Positions 52,234-61,420 of a stretch of 64,000 nt of DNA are shown one piece after another (the stretch's first letter is position 1; the number at the start of each line of letters is the position of its first letter). Both the position numbers and the translations under genes were made by a program. The notes below the pieces were generated by a model that searched no databases, was not told the origin of the DNA, and saw nothing but the letters and a program-made list of their open reading frames with translations. Origin of the DNA: Himantopus leucocephalus (taxonomy: Eukaryota > Chordata > Aves > Charadriiformes > Recurvirostridae); assembly GCA_003993805.1 (NCBI GenBank), contig RSEF01000003.1:109001531-109065530 (forward strand), in the 5' to 3' direction.

Positions 52234-52410
52234 CTAATTTAACCCTATGTATATCAAGACATCTTGGAGTCTATTGCAATACAATGTCTCAGGAGTGAGT
52301 TGTCCACTCCAGACCTCCTTGCAATATGTTTTGCTCATTACAACAGAACACTGAACCACAGAGGTCCTTGGGCTGTATGTGTAAGCATCTGGTAGTAATG
52401 TTACTGACAT
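52234..52410 (-). other. candidate upstream exon of the same unit, probably untranslated
   Basis: A good acceptor (pyrimidine-rich TTATTATTTCTCTGTTTCAG) ends at 52411 on the minus strand. The following sequence is open in one frame from the acceptor for 58 codons to a TAG at 52235-52237, directly before a GTACAG donor-like site. Because that frame closes at the donor and does not join the frame of the next exon, the piece is more likely 5' untranslated, or not an exon. A second frame is open for about 40 codons. Unrecognised product in either case. Confidence 0.2.
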
Positions 52411-53550
52411 CTGAAACAGAGAAATAATAAAGATAAAGTAATTCACCTGTTTAAGTCTCAGCCCTTGGAACAACTCATACTGTTCATTTCCAAGTATTAC
52501 GTAAACCTCAAAATAAATGGGTGCCAGTGTCCATACTCAGTCAAGAGGAGAAGGCAGGCAACTTCCAGGGGTATTGCAATCTGCTCTTCAGGGAAAGCTC
52601 CTTTTTCCTGCAGAGCTCAGGTGTGCTGAAACAGTCTAGAGCCAACTACACACTCCTGAGTGGTAAAACCAAGTTGAAGTATGTAAATTGGGTGGTCTTA
52701 CTTAGAACGTACCTTCCAAAACTGTTCAGTAACCTCTTGCCCACCACTCACAGCTGCTATTGGCTATCTTACTAGAATGTAACCAGTACTGTGGCAACTA
52801 GAACAACTATGTACTTGCAGATTCAATAAGACGAAATAGAATAGCAAATTAAAGCAGATGGAAAGCTATAAACATGGGGGGCAGGGGGATCCAAATAAAG
52901 CATCTTCACATTTTGAAGGTGAAGGTGACTCATTTAGAGATTTTGCCTTTTGTGGAGTCCTTTACTGAGAAGTCCTTTTACATGATTCAAAGGATTTGAG
53001 TATGTTTAGCAGTATCTCCTTCTGCATTATTCTGTATTTGTTTAGTTGCAGTCCTCTGGAGGCAACAGCATTCATCCCACTGACCTCAGTAGATTCAGGG
53101 AGGATATAACTAATGATTGTAAATAAAACAGTATAGGTAGAGTTAAATCATTTGCAGTGTGTATATACTCCCTTTCTTATCAAGTTGCTTTATATTAAAT
53201 GACTTTACTTGTTTCCAGAAATTTAAAGACATAGGGATGTTTGTACACAAAAGATACAAATGAGCTTTAGGCTGAAAACGTCAAGATGTAAAATAACTGA
53301 AAGGACTTGAAGAGTGTCTCCTAGAGATCATGCATACATTTACAGCACAATTTCTTTTAATGCCACTGGGAAATTCTCCTGTGATAAGAGCCAGAGAGCT
53401 GCAGTTTTGCTACAAGATATGATTAATCTTTAATGAAGGTATTTGTGGCACAGAAATACAAGTGTCCCAAGAGTTACAGACATAAGACTAGCTATTCATT
53501 TCCCTGCTGATCAAAATGAACTTTTTCAGGCCTGATTCTACAATTCTTAC

Positions 53551-53790
53551 TGGTACCGTGTAGGTCTTTAGCTCAAGTGAATCATCTCTGCGTACAGTGA
53601 ATCATCTTCTGTGAGAGCTGTGGAAGGGATTCTTGGTTGTCCACTCCCTATGTTGAGAAAGACATGAATAATTGCTGAATAGATGCCCCAAAAGACCATC
53701 GTGTGCCCTGAGCCCCACCATGCTTTTATGGCACTGTACATATTCAACAAAATCTGTCCCTGAATTTCCAAGTGCCGAGATGGTGACACC
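53551..53790 (-). other. possible further exon, weak
   Basis: On the minus strand, CTCCGCAG before 53790 and CCA|GTAAGA after 53551 would bracket a 240-base exon. Two frames are open for roughly 60 codons and CpG is slightly raised. The acceptor lacks a good pyrimidine tract, and neither frame gives a peptide I recognise. Listed only because it is on the same strand as the three candidates downstream. Confidence 0.12.
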
Positions 53791-53899
53791 CTGCGGAGAT
53801 CCCTGCCTCCATTTGATTAGCCAAAAAAATCATAAGCACCGTATGCATTTGTCAGCTGGTGTAGAATTTATATACATAATTTGCAAATGAACATTCAGG

Positions 53900-56798
53900 T
53901 TTGTGAAGACATACGGTATGGTATTTTGAGTTTTGCTATGCAGGTTTATGAGCAGTAAGACCATGAGAGCAACAGCAAAATTGGTCTCTGACTGGAGTCA
54001 GCTCCTTAGACAGAATAAGAGTTGGGCTTAGCTCCTCAACTAAGAGACTATTTGCGTAGTGGTTTTAATCCCTCTGGTCTAAGAAACATACATGAATTTA
54101 ACCAAAACAACTTTCACTCCCAATACACACATATGTAGATGACTGTCTCAATACAGAAAACTAACCTGAGAAGCCTCATGATTCTACACTACTGAATTCC
54201 CAGGTACACCTAAAACGTTAAAGCGTGCTTTCATATTTATAAGCAGTGTGAAAAAAAATCTTATTTTAACCTCATAGTGATGTCCTCATTACACAAACTA
54301 TAAAATACAATGAAAAGCATTAAAGCCTTTCATGCTTTCAGCAGAATTTTCAAAAGTTCCTCAGAGAATAAGGAACTTTACAGTCAGAATCACACCATTT
54401 AGCTTTAACAACCTAAAAATTAGGTGTCTGGTATAAGCTATGTTTCATCTGGGTGCTTTGGAAGATATAAGAACCTCTACCTAGCAGTTCATCCCACCTT
54501 TCTTAAGAAACCCTGGATCAAGCTTTGGAAGTCCCCTCACCCTTTCCTAGGCAGCACATGAAACATAGATAATGACCTTAGTCTGGGCATTTAATTTTAA
54601 GACAGAGGAAGTTAACTGAGATATAACTCACTCAGTTCCATTTAAGGAAACTCGTATATTTAACCTGTTGACATATTCCATAATACCAGCCACTGCAAAG
54701 ATGATCTGCGAGTCCCCAGAACTCAAATTAGCCTTAAGAACTTTCTTGAAGACAAGTACAAATGTGTTATCCAAGACTGCATCTGTTGCTAGTATTTTCT
54801 GCAGATAATTCAGGTGTGTGGCAGACTCAGGTGATTTGTTCCTCTTCAGTATTCTGTTTTAGTCTACAGCATTTTTTCCTTCAGGGAAAGCAGTCAGTTC
54901 CTGAGAGAAAGATATCTAACAATCCAAGGATTAAGGTGACTAGCAGAATTCAATGAAACAACCCCTATAAAGGAAGTGCATTCAATATATTCAACACATT
55001 CAACACATGCTTACAGTTGCAACTGAAAAATACAGACATTTGAGTAAGTTACCTTAATAGATAACCACAACACAATCCATATTTGGGATACAAGTGTCAG
55101 AACAAAAATCTGATCTACATTTCCAGCCTGAAGAAGCTACATGTCTCCATAGTGAAGTGAAAAGAGCCTAAAGGAATATACATCAATCAAGAAACAAATT
55201 TGTAGCTATTTATTACTTTGTATAGACTTCAGAGGCATAGTCTGGAAGGAAAAAAAACCAAACAAAACCAAACAAACAAGAAAAACTTTCTCTTGAAGGG
55301 CTGAACTGTACATATCCTGTTGATAAGTTTGGTTTTTTTTAATTGTTACTAGTTAACCAGAGACCATCATTCAGTCCATTGCTGGCTTGATTTCTGCATT
55401 GCAGTACTGAAAAACTAGCTGCACTGCTGATGCCTTAAAATAGGTCTATGAGCCTCATTAACATTGTTCCCAAGTAATTATGTAAAATGTTTCACGAATA
55501 AAAGAATGGCTTTTTGAGTCAAAGCTTATAAGAAAAACAGTGCACATTAGAAAGACAGAAGCAAAAGCAGTATATAATGAAAAGAAAGCTCTGTTTATGC
55601 CCTATAGCATCTTCACAGATAAAAGTTAGTTGACATGTCTAGTATCAACCTAGCTCCAACAAAGTCTGCTTTGTTAGCTTTGGAGACTTTGTCTCATTAC
55701 TACGTAATATCAGTTCTGCAGTTCTCTTTACCATTTGTACAGTCTGTGTTGAGAATATCTTTTCTCTTTATTCTCCTGTCATAATGACCAGTTTGTGAAC
55801 CATCACAATCCCAATAATCCAATGGCATTTAAAAACTCTGTTGGAGGATGTAACAACCTTTTCTCCTTGGGTGCAGCTTTTTTTTCCTTGGCAGCTGCCA
55901 GGTTAAACCCAAAAGACCTGATTTTTAATACATTCTTTGTTTTAAAGGGTTGACATTTTAATTTTCCTGCTCCCTGTATCTCACAGCCATTTTTCTGCAT
56001 TTGAAATTTAACTTTGATACATGCCATAGGGCTCGCTTAGTTTTAATTTACTGTAATGAATTAAGTCCAAATATGTTAGGACTTGAGCAAGTATGCACTC
56101 AGTTTTGGATTTCAAGCTGGGAGCACTGAATACTCTGATTTGGATTCTGTCCATAATACATTCAGAATGAAAGTAAGGAAGCTCAAAGAAAATTAATGTT
56201 GAGTCACAGTACCCCTTCTACTGGTATCTTTCAGCCTGGGTGTTACAAAACCTGAGATTCCTTCAGGATTGTGACTCGTTATTTAGAACAGGATTATTAG
56301 AATGGCCCGATTCAAACTAAAGGTGTATCCTGATTCCAAAAGTTGACTAAGGCAGACTCATGCTGAGTATAAACACAAACCAAACACACAGCATACTTTT
56401 CCCTGACATTTTCCCATTCTGCTTTACAGCACAAGGATTTTTAAAAATTGAGGTGGTTTCTATGCATTTAGTAAAATGGCTTTCTCTTGCAGGAAATTAC
56501 TCTGCCTCCTCTAGAACACAACCAAACCATTGGAATCTCTATCCTCATTTATATTTGGAAAATCTGGATTACATTTTATCCTTATCTCAGGTCCTTTTGG
56601 GGCAGAAACAGTGAAAATTATCATACAAAATAGGCAAATAATTTCACCTTTCTCTTCCAACTTTGGGTTTATTGGAGATTTGGATACATTGCACCACAAA
56701 CACAAATGAAGATAAACATACTTAAATTAGAAGAGTAATCATAACTGTGCAGCTCTGACCACACCGACTTCAGCATAAGCTGAAAAACATAGCCATAG
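53900..56798. other. non-coding DNA, possible intron
   Basis: No gene or transposon recognised. There is an A/C-rich simple patch (AAACC/AAAC copies) at about 55249-55280. Read on the minus strand, this forms a long T-rich tract ending TTCCAG, but only a 25-base exon with a poor downstream signal would follow. Confidence 0.5.
55246..55281. repeat. AAAC-type simple repeat
   Basis: Imperfect AAACC/AAAC repeat (AAAAAAACCAAACAAAACCA and following AAACAAACAAG). Low-complexity sequence only. Confidence 0.75.
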
Positions 56799-57055
56799 GT
56801 TCATAGGATCATGTGATCACTCAAGTGGGCAAGGACCTTTGGATGTCTATAGTCCAACCACCTGCTCAAAGAAGGGGTCAGACCAGGTTGCTCAAGGTTT
56901 TATCCCCACTCCAAAAGTGGGGGTGCCATAACCTCTCTGGGCAACATTCCCCACTGCTTGGCTCTCCTCCAGGTCAAAAAATTTTCACTTTTTACTTTAC
57001 TTTTAAAGTATGAACCCCTCCTGGTTCAACTTATGCCCATTGTTTCTTGATTTCC
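56799..57055 (-). mobile_element. old CR1 3'-end fragment, minus strand
   Basis: Read on the minus strand: NNGHKLNQEGFIL-like end of the RT ORF (about 57050-57011), an A/T-rich degraded part, then the GGAATGTTGCCCAGAGAGGT-type segment. This is followed by AGCAACCTGGTCTGACCCCT and GGTTGGACTATAGACATCCA before a decayed terminal repeat at 56799-56820. The order and spacing match CR1 3' ends. Divergence is higher than in the other copies, so it is an older insertion. The far end blends into unrecognised sequence. Confidence 0.85.
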
Positions 57056-57529
57056 ACTTGGTATCTGGCTCTAAAACTATAATATATGGTTTTGACTCAC
57101 AGCATAATCTTTTTTCTTCATGTAATAAGAGTTTGTTTGCTACAGACTGCACAATTTCAAAAGACCAATAGTAATTCCGCATTTCTGAATATTTAATTTC
57201 TGGAAAACATTTAAGAAGTTCATTCATTTTTCATCCTGGAGATTATTTCACAAAATAGTAAATTGATTTTTGACTTTGGGTTTCAAATCCAGTTACAGCC
57301 ACTTTTAAAGCTACAGGCATGGAAAAACAAAAGATTTGTTTCATCTTAACTAGAACCTATCATCAAAATAACACAATCATCTCCTCAGGAAAGATTTTGC
57401 TTTAACTTTCCATTCTTACAATATGAAACAATGTGGTATTGTCTAGATTAAGTTAAAAAGAAAAAGATTGCTTGTATTTTGTTTGTGAAATGTAAGATGA
57501 TTAGCACTCTTGCTTACTATGCAGTTGCT

Positions 57530-57975
57530 GACAGGGCCAGCTCCAGACACACATGGAGTTAACAGTCATCTTGATCGGCAGGCTATGGCGTACACCAAAA
57601 AAGATAGAGCTGAAGAGTGCCTAAGCTCAGGCTAACCATTGCTGTCCAACGCTGGGGTAAGAGCTAGTGGTATCCCATGGAAAGAGGCTCTAACTCTGTC
57701 AGTCTACCGAGCAAAAGAAAGAAAGAAGCCTCTCCAGGACCTTCCTCCCCCCCTCAGCCCTATTCCTCTCCCTTTCCGTATCACTCCTCCTCTTCAGCCT
57801 GTGTGGGAGGAAGGCTCAGCTCTGATCAGGCCCTGGATCCCTATCCCTGGAGCAGCACTATTCCATTTTGCAGGATTCGTTTCTGCTTGCAGTGCTGTGA
57901 GCAGTGCGCCAGCTCTTTATATAGGTCGTGGCTCGTCCCTCGTTATATTTATGGTGCTGACCTCAAGGTAACCTG
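57530..57975. promoter_or_regulatory. GC/CpG-raised island with a minus-strand TATA box
   Basis: The block is clearly richer in GC and CpG (about ten CpGs) than its flanks. On the minus strand, CTATATAAAG (57915-57924) is a close match to the TATA consensus and would place initiation near 57890, inside CpG-containing DNA. Upstream of it lies a CCATAAATATAACG element resembling CArG/MEF2-type A/T-rich sites. On the plus strand the same spot reads TTTATATAGG, with a CAAG|GTAACC donor-like site at 57968. Both strands have long open frames because stop density is low here. It could be a promoter of the candidate minus-strand unit 5 kb downstream, a separate enhancer or promoter, or a remnant of an unrecognised repeat. 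Confidence 0.3.
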
Positions 57976-60150
57976 AAGAGATTGTTTGGGTATGTAGAGG
58001 ACTGATGTTTCTTTAAGTCAGGAGAGCAGATATAGAATACCTAATTAAAATGAAATATGTCAACTCCGGGTCCTAGACAAATCTAAAGCAGAAACTAAGA
58101 TGACATTGCTTACTTCTTTAAGAACAGCAGTCAAACTAAATTTCAGCCTGAATTTAAAGAAGCAAACTCTTGCATTTTAGAAGTGCCTATTTAAGGACCA
58201 TTGTTCACCTTCTTTGACAGTTCAATATTTGGCTTTATTTCTTATCTACATCTTGCTTTAGTATGAGAGTTGCTCTAAATAACAAAGTTGTCCACTGGGA
58301 CTTCTATTAAGGAAAGAGATACAGTAAAAAGTGTCAAACTCAATATACTTATTTATCAGCCTTAGAAACAAACTAAAACCAGAAGAAACAAAAAAAAAAG
58401 GTATAATTAACACAGTTTTGTTCCATGTAATGCAAGATTTATATCAGGGACGTTTTTAAGCATACATTTCACCAGGCCTATGAATTATAACCCGAACAGC
58501 TCCTAGTATCAGGATATCATACAAGATGGAAACCCAGCATTGCTATGGATTTGTACTGTAGCCATTTGCAGATTCCCAGATAAAATCCCCTTGGGCAAAG
58601 TATGTTTGTCAAGAGTATGAATAATCTGCAGGATGAGTGTGTTTGCATTAGGAAGTCTTCCAAGCCCAGGTAACCTACCTGTCTGCCTACAATTAAAAAT
58701 TTTTACTGGCAGCTTGTTAGAACTGCCTGAATAAGAAAAAACATATTGCATATACATAATTTCAAAAATACAGAAATATACATACATATATATATAAGTT
58801 ATGGCCAACAAATGATAAATTAGTAAATAATCAGAAGGACAGTGATTTCAGAACAGTGGAACCCATTCATCTAATTTGAATTATCTAAGAATTGACTATA
58901 TAGCTTCAGATAATTATTTCAGATTCTCTGCAGTCAAAAGAAAGGGAGAGGGAATGGTGTCTTCATCATTGAACAAGTGGGATGAGTCACCCTCTGGAGG
59001 CACCTCTTCCTATCCAGACTAAAGAAGGACGAGATATAATGAACATAGACTATATAGTCGATAATAAACCTATAGACTAGGCTGGTGGGACAGGATTCAA
59101 TTCAAGGCATTTAAATTTAGATGTCATCATAAATTAACTTACCAGACTAAATTTTGCTTGTCCAGAAGAGTAAAAGCTGTCTAGGCTCTCATTACAATCA
59201 ATGAAGATATAATCAACATAGACACAACGGGCTAGAGCAAATTCAGCTGACCAAGTGAAGGTGTCAACAGCGACACGAGTGAATATTCGTCTGGTTTCCA
59301 CTGACTTTATTAACTAGATCTCTATAAATGGTGATGGAAGCTTAGACATGTGGTTTACCTATGGACACATATGTAGGGACAAGAAGGTGCAGTCTCAAAC
59401 TGAACCCCATCACTGTCTTTTTAAATGGCTAAAACTAGGTTAGATGGATCACACAGAGTGAATTGGATTGCTTTGGGAAACTCATTTAAACAAAATGAAG
59501 TTTAAAGGCAACCAATAGCAAATTTAGATACCTGAGAGTGAGGAACAGCAGCCATACATATTATGCGGGGAGCATAAGCACTGCTTTCTGTCATAGTTCA
59601 AAAAATAGCTTAACTGGTGAATGCTAGCAGGCAGCATGTAGCTGGGAATATGTGTGTAACTGGGTGAATGTCCAAAACTGAACTTTTGAACTCTCAGCCA
59701 CAAGCCAGCTACTTATAACTGGTAGGGACTGGCTGTAAACTTTTATAACACCTGGTCTAAACATAACTTACACATCCTAAATCCTCCAGTTAATGAAGAG
59801 GTATGGGACAGAACTACCAATTAATTAATTATGAAGGTGATCAGACATTCTTCCTGCAAAGTTTTTCTACGTTAACTGAGGAAACTGGGGGCTTGGAGTC
59901 TCAAAGAAAAAGGCAGTGCTGAAAAGAAAGGTTCCTGAAGAGAAGAGGTGGTCTTAGAAAGCAGAAGAAGGTGAAGTTGCCATCTGGAGGAAAGGTCACA
60001 GAGATATATGGAGTCAAATGTTGGGGATGCCCAACCAATGTGACTTTCTGCCCAACCTTCCCGGACCAACAGTGATCTCCCTGCTGGGGAGAGAAGTCAA
60101 CACCTATGAGCATAGTGCTGGGGGAAGGAACAAGTGAACAGATGAAATAA
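57976..60150. other. AT-rich non-coding DNA
   Basis: No recognised gene or transposon. A short TATATATA/CATA simple run lies near 58779-58797. Minus-strand ORFs of 65-102 codons around 58509-58811 and 59872-60209 have no family signature; the latter overlaps the CR1 end. Confidence 0.5.
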
Positions 60151-60151
60151 T

Positions 60152-60262
60152 TCATAGAATCATAGAATATCTCAAGTTGGAAGGGACCCATAAGGATCAC
60201 CAAGTCCAACTCCCGACTCTTTGCAGGACTACCTAAAATTAAACCATATGAAACGTTCTCAT
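60152..60262 (-). mobile_element. CR1 3'-end fragment, minus strand
   Basis: Starts with the octamer tail TTCATAGAATCATAGAATAT and continues CTCAAGTTGGAAGGGACCCA, TAAGGATCACCAAGTCCAAC, TCCCGACTCTTTGCAGGACT, then CTAAAATTAAACCATATGA. This is a well-known avian CR1 3' UTR type, well preserved and thus relatively young. Only about 110 bp are present. It differs from the subfamilies at 13, 37, 38.8 and 47.9 kb. Confidence 0.92.
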
Positions 60263-60711
60263 CTTACTGGTTCTTAAATAAACACCGACACCCAGGGCTA
60301 CTTCAGGTTGTGGCTTACTTTTCCTTGCCTGTGACACTTTGGAAAACAGCTACTAGGAAAAGGATTTGTATGTTTAGTGCACAATTCAGAATGAGTTTGC
60401 ACTGCACTTTTATCATTCAAAGATATAGTGCAATTATACAAAACCAGCAGAAAACTAAATGGGATCCAGGAGGTGATCTTTCTTCTTTTTATAGCAGTGA
60501 CAAAAACAAAACTAGTAAAGGATACAATAAAAACAGTGTGAAAATGACCGGACGATAGAAGAAACTGCCTCCTAGTGTGACTTAAAGAGCTCCGTTTACC
60601 AGTGATGAGTCCCTTTGCAATGCTAAAACGTTCAAGTATTGAAGAATATACCACCTAATTCTGGATGCCAAGTAGTCAGAAACAAAACACATGTTGTTTT
60701 ATGGGGAAAAA

Positions 60712-60801
60712 TGTATGTATATACATATGCATGTGTATGTATTTGTATATATATTTGTATATGTATGCATATATGTTGAATATATATTATATACAAAATG
60801 A
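60712..60801. repeat. TATG/TATA-type microsatellite
   Basis: About 90 bp of interrupted GTAT/ATAC/TATA units (ATGTATGTATATACATATGC and similar). Purine-pyrimidine alternation makes all short frames Tyr-, Ile- or His-rich; the ORFs there are artefacts. Likely length-polymorphic. Confidence 0.85.
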
Positions 60802-61129
60802 ACCTACTGGTGGAAACACACTTCTGAAGAGATGTCAGTTTTCCACCCCTTGATGTCTTCGCAGCAAGATCAGATGCCTCTTGGGGAGGTATATTTTTTT
60901 TCAAACTGAGATTATCGATCCGTAGAGGCAGTAATTAGGTAAAACCCAAGACCTTCTAATATTTAAGCTCCACTGGACTCCTTTTGTTCTCACACTTTGT
61001 GACTCTGCACAGTATAGATAGATTTCATACTCAGCGGGAACATTCTACAATGGTTCTTAATTGGACTTTAGACTGTAATTGGAAGTGAAAACTTCCAGTA
61101 ACAGGTGGATAAGAGCACGAAAATTCCTA

Positions 61130-61420
61130 CCACCTTGCTCAGGCTGGGTTGAGCATCCTTCCCTGGGACAGCACGGGGAGAAGACACCTGGTGAATGAGG
61201 GGCAGTTGGGGGACCAGCAAGGACCTCCAGGTGCTACCCCAAGGGGGTTTCTCCCCTGCATGTGCTTGAGCGTTGCAGGGAGCATCCCAGGCACACGTAG
61301 CACTGAAGCACCCTCGTCTCCCATGGGAGGGGGGTGCAACGAGGGACTGCCTAGAGAGGTACATGTGCCTGAAACCCATACAGCCTGTGGGAGGGTGCGT
61401 GTGTGTGTGAGATGATTAAA
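61130..61420. other. GC-rich island, unidentified
   Basis: About 290 bp of GC-rich sequence in AT-rich surroundings, with several CpGs and G-runs (GGGGACC, GGGGGTTTC, GGAGGGGGGTG), ending in a short GT run (61397-61408). Both strands are open (minus 61068-61379, 103 codons; plus 61149-61415, 88 codons), which shows low stop density rather than a gene. No CR1, LTR or known-gene similarity recognised. It could be a small regulatory island or an old repeat. Confidence 0.35.

Noticed and set aside
53568..53789. Minus-strand ORF with a Trp-rich hydrophobic stretch as a membrane protein
   Set aside because: A second frame across the same bases is equally open and protein-like, so neither can be preferred; kept only as a weak possible exon.
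55803..56027. Lys/Ala-rich minus-strand ORF as a processed pseudogene
   Set aside because: I could not match it to any parent gene, and there is no poly-A tail with target-site duplication around it.
57639..57976. Two overlapping plus-strand ORFs of about 100 codons
   Set aside because: They overlap in different frames in a Pro/Ser-rich, GC-rich block; low stop density explains both and no family similarity is visible.
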